A stretch of DNA of 64,000 nucleotides from Parabacteroides goldsteinii. Lineage in GTDB: Bacteria; Bacteroidota; Bacteroidia; Bacteroidales; Tannerellaceae. The notes below the pieces were generated by a model. That model saw nothing but the letters and a program-made list of their open reading frames with translations, was not told the DNA's origin and did not search any database. Location of the stretch: the NCBI RefSeq assembly GCF_015550595.1, contig NZ_JADNBB010000016.1:62001-126000 (forward strand), given 5' to 3'. Of the stretch, positions 17,536 through 26,101 are shown piece by piece. Each line of letters starts with the position of its first letter. Within the stretch, counting starts at the first letter, position 1. The position numbers and the translations under genes are program-made.

Positions 17536-18606
17536 ATGTCTGCACTAGATAAGAAAAGGAAACAACTCATACGGTTGAAAATAAGGAACATCACCCTCAA
17601 CACGGTATGCATTCTGCTGGCATTTAGCGGAATATCGTGGACAGTCAATTATTTCTGGAAGTATGTAAACTATGAGATAACCAATGATGCCGTTGTCGAT
17701 CAGTATATCACCCCGATCAATATCCGTGTTCCGGGTTATATCAGTAAAGTGTGCTTCATCGAACACCAGCATGTAAAAGCCGGTGATACGCTATTGATAC
17801 TCGACGACCGGGAATACCGCATCAAACTGAAAGATGCAGAGGCTGCCCTGCTCGATGCCCATGCCTCCCGCGACATATTAAGTTCCGGTATACGAACCTC
17901 GCAAGTCAATGTCAGTGTGCAGGATGCCAATATAGCCGAAACGAAAGCCCGCCTGTGGCAACTGGAACAGGATTACCGGCGATATGCTAACCTGCTGGCT
18001 GAAGAATCGGTATCGCAACAGCAATACGAACAGGTAAAAGCCAACTATGAAGCCATGCAGGCACGTTACGACGCCCTGCTGCGCCAGAAAAGTGTCGCCC
18101 AGTCGCAATACTCGGAGACGAGCAAGAAAAGCGGCAGTGTGGAAGCCATGATCCTGCGCAAAGAGGCCGACCTGGAAATGGCACAGCTCAACCTCTCCTA
18201 CACGGTCGTCACCGCTCCCTTTGACGGATATATGGGCCGCCGCACACTGGAAACCGGGCAACTGGTGCAGGCGGGACAGACATTGAGTAACCTGGTGCGT
18301 GGCGACGACAAATGGATAACGGCAAATTATAAGGAAACGCAGATCAGCCATATTTATATCGGGCAGGAAGTACGTATCAAAGTCGATGCAGTTGACAATC
18401 GTATCTTCCACGGGAAAGTAACGGCAATCTCCGAAGCTACCGGATCGAAATATTCGCTGGTCCCGACAGATAATTCCGCCGGTAATTTTGTAAAGATACA
18501 GCAGCGTATTCCCGTCCGGATCGACCTGACGGATATATCTTCCGAGGATATGAACTTGCTTCGTGCCGGGATGATGGTGGAAACGGAAGCATTGAAAAGG
18601 GATTAA
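17536..18606 (+). CDS. HlyD/EmrA family membrane-fusion (periplasmic adaptor) protein
   Basis: The 356-residue protein has an N-terminal membrane anchor (about 20-40), a biotinyl-lipoyl-like half motif (VPGYISKVCFIEHQHVKAGDTLLILDD), a long coiled-coil hairpin (about 95-205, Gln/Glu/Ala-rich) and the returning lipoyl half (VTAPFDGYMGRRTLETGQLVQAGQ), then a beta-barrel. This is the EmrA layout that bridges an inner-membrane MFS pump to TolC. It sits between those two genes, 18 bp before the MFS start. Confidence 0.94.
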   Translation: MSALDKKRKQLIRLKIRNITLNTVCILLAFSGISWTVNYFWKYVNYEITNDAVVDQYITPINIRVPGYISKVCFIEHQHVKAGDTLLILDDREYRIKLKDAEAALLDAHASRDILSSGIRTSQVNVSVQDANIAETKARLWQLEQDYRRYANLLAEESVSQQQYEQVKANYEAMQARYDALLRQKSVAQSQYSETSKKSGSVEAMILRKEADLEMAQLNLSYTVVTAPFDGYMGRRTLETGQLVQAGQTLSNLVRGDDKWITANYKETQISHIYIGQEVRIKVDAVDNRIFHGKVTAISEATGSKYSLVPTDNSAGNFVKIQQRIPVRIDLTDISSEDMNLLRAGMMVETEALKRD

Positions 18607-18624
18607 TAAACAAAAGAATAACAG

Positions 18625-20229
18625 ATGGCCAATCAAGCACTTCTCAGTGTTCCGATCCGTCCCTGGGTTCCCCGGTGGTTGGGTATTGTAACGGCTTTTG
18701 TCGTGATGCTTCCGATCATCCTTATCAATGGTGCCTATACCGGAACGATCACCGAGGTATCCGGTACACTGGGAGTGTTGAGTGAAGATATCAGTATGGC
18801 ATACTATGCCACCTCGGCAGGGATGGCGGTAGCTTATCCGCTTATACCGAAGGTACGGCCGGTGGTGACAACCAAGACGATCCTATTGATCGACCTCTTA
18901 TTGCAGGTGATACTCAGTTTTATCTGCGCACAGGTCAACCAGATGGATATTATTATTGTATGCAGTTTCTTTATCGGTTTCCTGAAGGCTTTTGCCATGT
19001 TGGAGATTATTCTGATGATCCGCCCGCTGTTTAGTCCGAAGAATGTCCGTAGTGAGTTTTATGCTTACTTCTATCCGATCGTATTCTCTGCCGGACAGGT
19101 TTCGATGGCGGTGACGGCACAACTGGCCTATTATTACCAGTGGCAGTATATGTACTATTTCGTTATTTTACTGTTGCTGGTTGCCATCTCTTTTGTCTTG
19201 ATGTTTTTCCGGTATGCACGGCGTCCCATCAACTTTCCGTTCAGGGAGATCGATTGGAAAAGTATCCTGCTGATGGCTTCTATCCTGCTTTTCACCATTT
19301 ACTCTGCTACTTATGGCAAAACGCTCGACTGGTTTTCATCGACAAAAATTACGATATATGCGGTGGCCATTCCGGTATTGATCTGGCTATTCCTGTTCCG
19401 GCAAAAGACAAAGAAAAATCCTTATATCCGGTTGGAAGTACTGAATAGCAGCAAGGCTTTGATCGGGTATTTCTATATGATGCTGGTCATGTTCTTTTCT
19501 TCCACCAGTTCGCTGGTCACCAGTTATATGAATAGTATTATCCGGGTAGACAGTGTTCACGCCAACTTCCTCAACCTATGGATGTTGCCGGGGTTTATAT
19601 GCGGGGCGGTGATCTGTTTCTGGTGGTTCCGCTGGCAACGATGGCGTTTCAGGATACTGATATCCGGAGGTATGTTATGCTATGTGATTTATCTGAGTAT
19701 TCTTTATTTCGGGATCATGCCTAACGGAACATATGAAATGCTGTATCTTCCTATGTTTCTCCGTGGAATGGGTATGATGATCCTGTTTATCGCTTTCGGT
19801 GTCTATGCGGTGGAAGATATGAATCCCAAATTGATGATATATAATGCCTTTTTCCTGATAGCCTGCCGGTCTGTACTGGCTCCGGCGTTGGCATCTTCTT
19901 TCTTTAATAATATGCTTTATCGCGTACAGTTGCAAGGGATGACTATCCTCTCGGAAAATATGAGTATGCAGAACCCGTTGGCAGCACAACAATATAACCA
20001 GTCGCTAAACAGTGCACTGGCACAGGGGCATAATATGACAGATGCAACCCAACTGGCAAATAATAGCCTTTATACGATCCTGCAATCGCAGAGCCTGCTG
20101 CTTGCGTTGAAAACGATTATCGGATATGTACTGATTTTTGCTATTGTCGTTATGGTGGTCGCCCGCTTTACTCCTTTCCACAAGACGTTGAAGGTAGAGA
20201 TTGTCAAGGCCGGGGAAGATATGGTATAA
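18625..20229 (+). CDS. MFS efflux transporter, EmrB/DHA2-like
   Basis: The 534-residue protein is strongly hydrophobic with about 14 predicted membrane segments, the size and count of the DHA2 drug:H+ antiporter group. The N-terminus (PRWLGIVTAFVVMLPIILINGAYTGTI) leads into the first helices, and a long extracytoplasmic loop lies before the last helix (about 445-490). As last gene of the marR-tolC-emrA-emrB-like operon it supplies the energised inner-membrane step of a three-part pump. The drug or bile-type substrate is not evident. Confidence 0.92.
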   Translation: MANQALLSVPIRPWVPRWLGIVTAFVVMLPIILINGAYTGTITEVSGTLGVLSEDISMAYYATSAGMAVAYPLIPKVRPVVTTKTILLIDLLLQVILSFICAQVNQMDIIIVCSFFIGFLKAFAMLEIILMIRPLFSPKNVRSEFYAYFYPIVFSAGQVSMAVTAQLAYYYQWQYMYYFVILLLLVAISFVLMFFRYARRPINFPFREIDWKSILLMASILLFTIYSATYGKTLDWFSSTKITIYAVAIPVLIWLFLFRQKTKKNPYIRLEVLNSSKALIGYFYMMLVMFFSSTSSLVTSYMNSIIRVDSVHANFLNLWMLPGFICGAVICFWWFRWQRWRFRILISGGMLCYVIYLSILYFGIMPNGTYEMLYLPMFLRGMGMMILFIAFGVYAVEDMNPKLMIYNAFFLIACRSVLAPALASSFFNNMLYRVQLQGMTILSENMSMQNPLAAQQYNQSLNSALAQGHNMTDATQLANNSLYTILQSQSLLLALKTIIGYVLIFAIVVMVVARFTPFHKTLKVEIVKAGEDMV

Positions 20230-20255
20230 TTTCAGGCTGGTGGGTGGTCAAGAAA

Positions 20256-20348
20256 AAAGAGACTGTCTCCAAAGTCGCTTAGTAGCGTCATTATCCTGAC
20301 GAGATTGACACGCTAAGCGTTATTTCTTACTTTTGAGATAGCCTCTTT
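20256..20348. terminator. Long imperfect inverted repeat after the efflux operon
   Basis: Outer arms AAAGAGACTGTCTCCAAAG (20256-20274) and CTTTTGAGATAGCCTCTTT (20329-20347) pair with three mismatches. Within them CGCTTAG (20276-20282) pairs with CTAAGCG (20313-20319). It lies between the convergent MFS and HU genes and probably terminates both. Its nested structure also resembles a small mobile repeat remnant. Confidence 0.6.
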
Positions 20349-20365
20349 CTGTTAATTCAGCTATT

Positions 20366-20647
20366 TTATTTCTTTCCGTTCATAGCTTCCAATAAGAACT
20401 TGCCAGGTTTGAACTTAACGGTTCTTCTGGCTTCGATCATAACAGGTTCCCCTGTTTTTGGGTTACGAGCCATGCGGCTGGTTTGTGGTCTTGGGGATAA
20501 GGTTCCAAAACCAATCAGGGTTAGTTCTTCATTCTCTGATAATACTTCTGTTACGATCTCCATGTAGGCTTCTAATACCTTGCTTGCCTTCTGTTTTTGC
20601 AACCCGCTTCTTTCAGCCAGGGCTGTAATGAGTTCTGCTCTATTCAT
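20366..20647 (-). CDS. HU family DNA-binding protein
   Basis: This 93-residue protein is a canonical HU/IHF subunit: N-terminal helices (MNRAELITALAERSGLQKQKASKVLEAYMEIVTEVL), the GFGTLSPR turn, the DNA-embracing arm (RMARNPKTGEPVMIEARRTVKFKPG) and a C-terminal helix. It bends and compacts chromosomal DNA. It differs from the HU-like protein in the injection-system locus (44427-44885), which is longer and carries an acidic tail. A near-consensus -7 element, TATCTTTA, is about 100 bp upstream. Confidence 0.96.
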   Translation of the reverse strand: MNRAELITALAERSGLQKQKASKVLEAYMEIVTEVLSENEELTLIGFGTLSPRPQTSRMARNPKTGEPVMIEARRTVKFKPGKFLLEAMNGKK

Positions 20648-20747
20648 GAGTACTTATTTAAAATTAATAATATATGAAATTAACAGCCATATTCCGGAAA
20701 ATGTTCATCAGGACCTATAAACCATAGTATGACGACTAATGACGGTG

Positions 20748-20755
20748 TAAAGATA
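20748..20755 (-). promoter_or_regulatory. Near-consensus -7 element for the HU gene
   Basis: TAAAGATA on the plus strand reads TATCTTTA on the minus strand, one mismatch from TAnnTTTG, about 100 bp before the HU start. No -33 element is clear. Confidence 0.3.
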
Positions 20756-20770
20756 GTGAAATAAATTACT

Positions 20771-21421
20771 CTATATATAATATTCGGCAGAATCTATAAT
20801 TCCGGCGCGGAGCGCATATCGGGTTGCTTCATGTATATTATTGATTTCCAGCTTACGAAAGATGTTCTTACGGTGAGTGGTAATGGTATGGATACTTGAA
20901 AAACGTTCGGCGGCAATCTCTTTGGTTGTCTTACCTAAGGCGATGGCTTTCAAAACGTCCCTCTCGGTAGAGGTTAGTACCGGATGTTCTTTAGGTTCAT
21001 GCGTTACTTTCTTGTCGGAAAGTAAGTTCCTGATCCGGCTACAAATAAATTGCTGAGAATGAAAAGCAGAGAGTATGCCCGAGGATATTTCTTCCATAGG
21101 AGAATCTTTCAACAAAATGCTGAATGCTTCGCTACTGAAAATAATCCGGCGGATGAAATCTTCACTTAATTCATCACTGAATAGAATCCAGGATACTTTC
21201 CTGAATCTGGCTTGCAGGATGATCAATTCTTCTGCCCCGTTCAGGTCGAATAATGAATAATCGAGTAGAACGATTGCTTCAGGATACCGGCTCAGTAGCT
21301 GAAGCAACTCTTTCTTGTCGGCCGCTTCAGTCGCAAGACCAATCTCCGGCATCTTATCTGTCAGGTATAAGATGCCGGCTTTAGTGATATCCTGGTTATC
21401 AGCTATGACAAGGGTTCTCAT
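20771..21421 (-). CDS. LuxR/NarL family response regulator
   Basis: The 216-residue protein has a receiver domain (1-120) with an acceptor Asp54 in AIVLLDYSLFDL and a C-terminal LuxR helix-turn-helix (about 148-210: LTSTERDVLKAIALGKTTKEIA, SIHTITTHRKNIFRKLEI, EATRYALRAGI). Its ATG overlaps the stop of the upstream PLP-enzyme gene by 4 bp, so the two are translated together. No histidine kinase is adjacent, so the input is unknown. Linkage suggests a role in sulfur amino-acid metabolism or stress response. Confidence 0.9.
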   Translation of the reverse strand: MRTLVIADNQDITKAGILYLTDKMPEIGLATEAADKKELLQLLSRYPEAIVLLDYSLFDLNGAEELIILQARFRKVSWILFSDELSEDFIRRIIFSSEAFSILLKDSPMEEISSGILSAFHSQQFICSRIRNLLSDKKVTHEPKEHPVLTSTERDVLKAIALGKTTKEIAAERFSSIHTITTHRKNIFRKLEINNIHEATRYALRAGIIDSAEYYI

Positions 21422-22659
21422 TTGTCGGTAGCTAAAGCTTGTTCGATATCTTTATACAGATCGTTCACCGACTCCAGACCGACCGATAAGCGTATGGTCT
21501 GCTGGCTGATGTCCATGCTCTGACGCTGTTCTTCCGAAAAACCGCCGTAGATGGTACTTGCCGGATGGATAGCCAGTGTCTTATTATCGAACAAGTTGGT
21601 TGCGCGACGGATCAGTCGCAAACGGTTCATAAATGCAAAGCAGGCTTCGCGGGAGGCCAGGTCGAATGTCAGCATAGCTCCGGGATATTTGCCGAACTGG
21701 GCTGTGCTTAACTTATAGTATGGGTTATCTTTCAATCCTGTATAGTTGACGGAGACAATGCCATGCAATGCCTGTAAACGTTCTGCGAGCTCCAGGCAAG
21801 TTGTTCCCTGGCGGTCGAAACGAACCTGCATCGTTTCCAACCCCAGCGTCTGCATATAAGCAACCTGCGGTGTCATATAGGCTCCCAGATTACGATGGAT
21901 CTCTTTCCGCATACGGGCGGTGAAGGCGCGTTCGTCAAATTGTTCGTACCAGTGTTTCAGTGTAATGAAATGGCTCCAATCGAAAGTTCCGTTATCGAGA
22001 ATCAACCCTCCCACGCTGGTTGCACCGCCGGATATATATTTTGTACTGGATATAATTTCTATATCTATGCCATGATCTTTCCCACGAAAGACAGAAAAAG
22101 GAACCACAGTCGTGTCGGCAATCAGCGGCACACCGGCTTCTTTCCCGATGGAAGAAAGTAATTTCAGGTCGGCCACTTCCAGTTGTGGATTGGTAATTAC
22201 TTCCAGAAAGATAGCACAGGTATTGCAGTCTATATTGGCACGTACTTCGTCCGGATTTGTCAGGTCACAAAAGCGGGCTTCCATACCGAAAGCGGCCAGT
22301 GTGTTCTTCATCAGGGAATACGTATTTCCAAACAGATGCGGTGATGTAACGATATTCGCATGCGCACGTCCGATCGTCATCAGCGTATTGCTGATAGCTG
22401 CCATCCCTGAATTGAGGGCGGTAACGCTTATTGCTCCCGTGATGGCGCGTACCCTGTCTTCAAAATATTGTACGGTAGGATTCGTGATCCTCGAGTATGC
22501 ATGATCGGATGTATGTCCACAGAAAGCTGCTTCCATCGCTTCGGCCGTATCAAATTCATATGCGGCAGTGTTATATACCGGCATGGATAAAGCGTTATAA
22601 GCATCCGGCTTTTCGTAAGGCGTATGAAGCACGCGTGCTTCAAAACTGAGATCTTCCAT
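21418..22659 (-). CDS. PLP-dependent Cys/Met metabolism enzyme (O-acetylhomoserine sulfhydrylase/cystathionine gamma-synthase family)
   Basis: The 413-residue protein shows the Cys/Met-metabolism fold-I pattern: SMPVYNTAAYEFDTAEAMEA, the YSRITNPT motif, NSGMAAISNTLMTI, and the PLP lysine Lys207 in SSTKYISGG. The C-terminal signature LSVGLESVNDLYKDIEQAL is also present. Such enzymes make homocysteine or cystathionine from O-acyl-homoserine; sequence alone does not decide between sulfhydrylase and synthase, but the length and YSRITNPT favour the O-acetylhomoserine sulfhydrylase group. It is translationally coupled to the NarL-type regulator and has a -7 element at 22697-22704. Confidence 0.88.
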   Translation of the reverse strand: MEDLSFEARVLHTPYEKPDAYNALSMPVYNTAAYEFDTAEAMEAAFCGHTSDHAYSRITNPTVQYFEDRVRAITGAISVTALNSGMAAISNTLMTIGRAHANIVTSPHLFGNTYSLMKNTLAAFGMEARFCDLTNPDEVRANIDCNTCAIFLEVITNPQLEVADLKLLSSIGKEAGVPLIADTTVVPFSVFRGKDHGIDIEIISSTKYISGGATSVGGLILDNGTFDWSHFITLKHWYEQFDERAFTARMRKEIHRNLGAYMTPQVAYMQTLGLETMQVRFDRQGTTCLELAERLQALHGIVSVNYTGLKDNPYYKLSTAQFGKYPGAMLTFDLASREACFAFMNRLRLIRRATNLFDNKTLAIHPASTIYGGFSEEQRQSMDISQQTIRLSVGLESVNDLYKDIEQALATDK

Positions 22660-22696
22660 TCTGAACTATTCTAGTATTGTTTTCTTTTTGCCGTTA

Positions 22697-22704
22697 CAAA
22701 AGTA
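22697..22704 (-). promoter_or_regulatory. -7 promoter element for the PLP enzyme/regulator operon
   Basis: CAAAAGTA on the plus strand reads TACTTTTG on the minus strand, an exact TAnnTTTG, 38 bp before the start. Confidence 0.5.
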
Positions 22705-22745
22705 TCATTCATTTGCTTTCATAGTATACAAAACGGAAGTTTTTT

Positions 22746-24359
22746 TTACCAGCCGCCGGGTCTGCCTCCTCCGCCACCCATTCCGCCTCCACCTATTCCA
22801 CCGGAGACAGAACCGAGGGTTGTCACCATCGAACTTGTTGTAAAGGTAACGGCCTGGGTACCTCCGGAATAAGTGGCACCGGTGTAAAGTCCGTAGAAGT
22901 CGGTTCCACCTGTCGCTGTTCCTCCGGTTTGCAGAGTATAGCTTGCTCCGCTTGCCAGTGATGAACTACTGAACAAAAGGGTCATTTGCTGAAGTGTACG
23001 TGGTATATTGAAGGTCAGGACGTCTGTTCCGTCGGCTGCACTGATATGGAACAATGTGTTCTGTGTTCCACTGCCACCATAGACAAAAGAAGGTTGCGTA
23101 CATTCCTTGGATGTCGGTGTGCTGGTTCCTCCACCTACACCGATAATGGTTCCTCCGGTAATCTTAAAGGTATTCTGGTCGCAGTCGAATCCATCTTCCG
23201 GCGAAGAGGTTCCGATGGCGATAACGGTTCCTCCAGTAATCGTCAATGTACCGTTCGAATCTATACCGTCGTTTGCAGCACTATAACAGTAGATTTCTCC
23301 GCCATTGATAATGATAGAGGTAGCAGCATTGATACAGTCGTCGTAGGCTTCGACAATGATATAACCGTCGTTAATGACCAGTTCGCGTTTGCTTTCGATA
23401 CCTTCTGCTTCGCGAAGGGAGGTCTTCACCTTTATGTTACCTCCGTTGATAGTCAGGTTGCCGAGGCTCTTTATTCCTTTCGCGGAAGTACCTGTGGTGG
23501 TTATATCGATCGTTCCTCCATTGATATCCATATAAGGATTAATGGAAGAGTCGGAGCCTTCGTAAGAGGTGGTGATTCCTTCGTCACCGCTGACAATCGT
23601 AATATTACCATCCTGGATAAGGATATAACCCTCTTCACATTCTATGGCGTCTTTTGTTGCGTTGATAACCAGTGTGCCGCCATCGATTATGACAGCATCG
23701 TTTGTATGAATGCCATCGGATACCTTGCTGGTCAGCTGGAAGTTTCCTTCATAGATCCGTACATAATCGTCGCTGCAAATGGCATGTTTATTATTACCGT
23801 TGACAGTCAGGGAACCATTACCGTTGAAGATCAGTTGCCCTTCACTGAAAAAGGCGGCTTTTTGGTCTTCGCTTCCGCTCGTTTCATAAGAAGAGCCGTC
23901 GGTCAATATATTCTGAGTATTATCATTCAACTGAACGAATACACGTTTGTGTGATTGGATATTGACAGCCGGGCCGGAAGGATTCGTAATGGAGACACCG
24001 TTGAATGTCAGCTTGAATTTATAATCACTATATATCTTTACCCTGCCGTTGGCAGTTGTTCCGGAGAGGATGTATTCTATCTCTTCTGCTGTCGAAACGA
24101 CTGTTACCTGTCCGTTGTCGACCTGAACAGATACACCATTATCTGCCATCGGATTGGAAACCGTCACGGTATTGTCAAAAGAAATAGTGACCGTAGTAGA
24201 AAAAGAAGAGTTATCGACCGAGTCTTTCTCATCATCGGGTACTGTCTTTGTTTCTTCACCGGAAGAGATATCATCCGTACTGCAAGACGGTAATGACAAT
24301 ATCGATATGATCAGGGAAAATAAAAACAAGTAGCTACTTACAATATTATACTTTATCAT
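22746..24359 (-). CDS. Carbohydrate-binding domain-containing lipoprotein (DUF4353-like beta-helix)
   Basis: From the start at 24359 (chosen because it gives a clean lipoprotein signal and has AAAGGA just upstream) the protein is 537 residues, with a lipobox at Cys26 (LSLPSC). An upstream TTG at 24410 could extend it but spoils the signal peptide. The body is a Gly/Asn-rich parallel beta-helix (VFVQLNDNTQNIL, LTINGGNIKVK, IIINGGEIYCYSAANDGIDSNGTLTITGG) as in DUF4353 carbohydrate-binding proteins. It ends in a glycine-rich tail (GGIGGGGMGGGGGRPGGW). In other Bacteroidales this family is often found near VTC-domain and DUF4956 genes, and here those start divergently 274 bp away, so a shared pathway is likely. 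Confidence 0.83.
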   Translation of the reverse strand: MIKYNIVSSYLFLFSLIISILSLPSCSTDDISSGEETKTVPDDEKDSVDNSSFSTTVTISFDNTVTVSNPMADNGVSVQVDNGQVTVVSTAEEIEYILSGTTANGRVKIYSDYKFKLTFNGVSITNPSGPAVNIQSHKRVFVQLNDNTQNILTDGSSYETSGSEDQKAAFFSEGQLIFNGNGSLTVNGNNKHAICSDDYVRIYEGNFQLTSKVSDGIHTNDAVIIDGGTLVINATKDAIECEEGYILIQDGNITIVSGDEGITTSYEGSDSSINPYMDINGGTIDITTTGTSAKGIKSLGNLTINGGNIKVKTSLREAEGIESKRELVINDGYIIVEAYDDCINAATSIIINGGEIYCYSAANDGIDSNGTLTITGGTVIAIGTSSPEDGFDCDQNTFKITGGTIIGVGGGTSTPTSKECTQPSFVYGGSGTQNTLFHISAADGTDVLTFNIPRTLQQMTLLFSSSSLASGASYTLQTGGTATGGTDFYGLYTGATYSGGTQAVTFTTSSMVTTLGSVSGGIGGGGMGGGGGRPGGW

Positions 24360-24478
24360 AATCCTTTCATTTTTATCTCCAAAAATAACCTCCCTTCCCA
24401 GCCTCACCAAAAAGTATCTGTAAACAAGAGGTTTTTATCAGTGAAAAGAGAGATACCCTGATTTATGTTACTACATCC

Positions 24479-24509
24479 ACACAGTAGTGTCGTCATAGCG
24501 ACACAGTAG
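24479..24509. promoter_or_regulatory. Paired 9-bp direct repeats, candidate LytTR-type binding site
   Basis: ACACAGTAG occurs at 24479-24487 and 24501-24509, a 22-bp period with a 13-bp gap. Within it GTGTCG (24487-24492) and CGACAC (24499-24504) form an inner dyad. LytTR regulators typically bind two direct repeats with an ACAGTT-like core at about this spacing, and a LytTR regulator is encoded in the operon that starts at 24633. Confidence 0.5.
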
Positions 24510-24581
24510 ATTCACTCTCCTCCTTCATGGGATAAAACTCGCATTTCACTGATTATTTTTCTTATCCAATAAAAGCATTTC

Positions 24582-24589
24582 TATTTTTG
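24582..24589 (+). promoter_or_regulatory. -7 promoter element for the VTC/DUF4956/LytTR operon
   Basis: TATTTTTG is an exact TAnnTTTG, 43 bp before the ATG at 24633 and about 73 bp downstream of the paired ACACAGTAG repeats. Confidence 0.5.
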
Positions 24590-24632
24590 AAACCAAAATG
24601 TAATAAGTATATCTATTAGTCTGAAAAGCAAA

Positions 24633-25412
24633 ATGAAAGAAAAGGTTATCAACTCCATCCTGAACGGTTTCCCTTCCATCTCGCTGGCCGAGATGGAAGG
24701 GGTCCGGCTGATGAACCGGACAGATACGAAATATACTACTACCATCGATCAGTTGGCTTTATTTCTGGAACAGTTGCAGAAAGACTATTATATACAGGAA
24801 ATAAATGGCAAACGGATCAGCCCGTACCAAACGATCTATCTGGATACCCCCGGACTGGCCATGTACCTGGCTCACCAGAACGGACGCCGTACCCGTGAGA
24901 AAATACGGATGCGGTCTTACACAGACTCCAGCCTGACCTTTCTCGAAATAAAAGATAAGAACAACAAAGGTAGAACCCGGAAAGTACGGATACCTCTTCC
25001 CCGAATGAACCCTTACCAGACGGCAGATGCAGAAAAATTCCTTTGTAAACATGCTTGTTTCAAACTACAGGAACTGGTATTGCAGGTGGAAAACCAGTTC
25101 GACCGTATCACCCTTGTAAACCGGGAGAAAACAGAACGGCTTACGATCGATACCGGACTTTGTTTCCGTAACCTCGCTACCGGTATAGAACAATCGCTAC
25201 CGGGATTGGTCATCATCGAACTTAAGCAGGATGGTAATATGCCCTCCCGTGCAAAGGAATATCTCTCCCGGTTGCGTATTCATCCGGTCAGTATCAGCAA
25301 ATACTGTTTAGGTATATTACTGACCAACCCGGCTGTTAAGCGAAATCGCTTCAAGAAGAAACTAACTCAAATAAATAAACTAGCCAATTATTCTTATGGA
25401 TACATTCTTTGA
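24633..25412 (+). CDS. VTC-domain polyphosphate polymerase-like protein
   Basis: The 259-residue protein matches the VTC/CYTH-type tunnel fold. Visible basic and acidic strands include MNRTDTKYTTTI, RTREKIRMRSYTDS, FLEIKDKNNKGRTRKVRIPL and LVIIELKQDG, the alternating Lys/Arg and Glu residues that bind triphosphate or polyphosphate and metal. In eukaryotic VTC4 this domain makes polyphosphate; the bacterial activity is inferred. Its end overlaps the DUF4956 gene by 17 bp, a pairing seen repeatedly in bacteria. Confidence 0.85.
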   Translation: MKEKVINSILNGFPSISLAEMEGVRLMNRTDTKYTTTIDQLALFLEQLQKDYYIQEINGKRISPYQTIYLDTPGLAMYLAHQNGRRTREKIRMRSYTDSSLTFLEIKDKNNKGRTRKVRIPLPRMNPYQTADAEKFLCKHACFKLQELVLQVENQFDRITLVNREKTERLTIDTGLCFRNLATGIEQSLPGLVIIELKQDGNMPSRAKEYLSRLRIHPVSISKYCLGILLTNPAVKRNRFKKKLTQINKLANYSYGYIL

Positions 25413-26079
25413 TATTGCAGAAGAAGCACAGTTGATGGGAAACCCCGTCATGGATACGGATGCATTTACACAACTGATACTCCGCTTCCTCTTTAACTTT
25501 GTGGTGGTCGGCCTGATTATCCATTTCTTTTATTATCCCAAAAGCAGGCGGAGAGATTATTATTTCACTTTCTCGCTGATTAATGTCAGCGTGTTTTTCC
25601 TTATTATCCTAATGGGAAGTGTGAAGCTAAAGATTGGTTTTGCACTGGGTATATTCGCCATCTTCGGGATTATACGCTACCGCACAGAGTCGGTGCCTAT
25701 CCGGGAGATGACTTACCTGTTCATTATCATTGCCCTTTCCGTCATCAATGCATTGGCTGTACAGATCAGTTTCGCAGAGCTTATTGCAACAAACTGTATC
25801 TTTCTTCTCGTCACCTGGCTACAGGAAAGCGAACGCTGGTTGAAGCACGTTTCCTGTAAACTGATCTTATACGATAAGATACAGTTGATCGTACCGGAAA
25901 AAAGGGATGAACTCCTCTCCGACCTCCGTAGTCGTACCGGATTGGATATACAAAAGATAGAGATAGGGCATATCGATTTCCTGCGTGATGCCGCTTTTAT
26001 CAAAGTCTATTATGAATCCGACTCACAGGAGATCAATACAGTCGATACATTAACCCGTTTCCCGCGGGAAGGGGAATAA
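25396..26079 (+). CDS. DUF4956 integral membrane protein
   Basis: The 227-residue protein has three to four membrane helices (about 25-150) and a cytoplasmic C-terminal domain (about 155-227). The conserved DUF4956 core is visible as GFALGIFAIFGIIRYRTESVPIREMTYLFIIIALSVINA. The family usually sits beside VTC-domain proteins, which suggests a membrane partner for polyphosphate synthesis or a related polymer; this is inference. The gene overlaps the VTC gene and precedes DUF2490 by 22 bp. Confidence 0.87.
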   Translation: MDTFFDIAEEAQLMGNPVMDTDAFTQLILRFLFNFVVVGLIIHFFYYPKSRRRDYYFTFSLINVSVFFLIILMGSVKLKIGFALGIFAIFGIIRYRTESVPIREMTYLFIIIALSVINALAVQISFAELIATNCIFLLVTWLQESERWLKHVSCKLILYDKIQLIVPEKRDELLSDLRSRTGLDIQKIEIGHIDFLRDAAFIKVYYESDSQEINTVDTLTRFPREGE

Positions 26080-26101
26080 AACCTGTTAAAACTACTGCCT
26101 T

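Noticed and set aside
23338-23356. Extra copy of the 42-bp dyad motif (GTCGTAGGCTTCGAC)
   Set aside because: It lies inside the carbohydrate-binding lipoprotein gene, lacks one base of the dyad, and is explained by its codons (EAYDDC).
22746-24359. Longer form starting at TTG 24410
   Set aside because: It adds 17 charged residues before an otherwise clean lipoprotein signal, and the ATG at 24359 has a better upstream AAAGGA.
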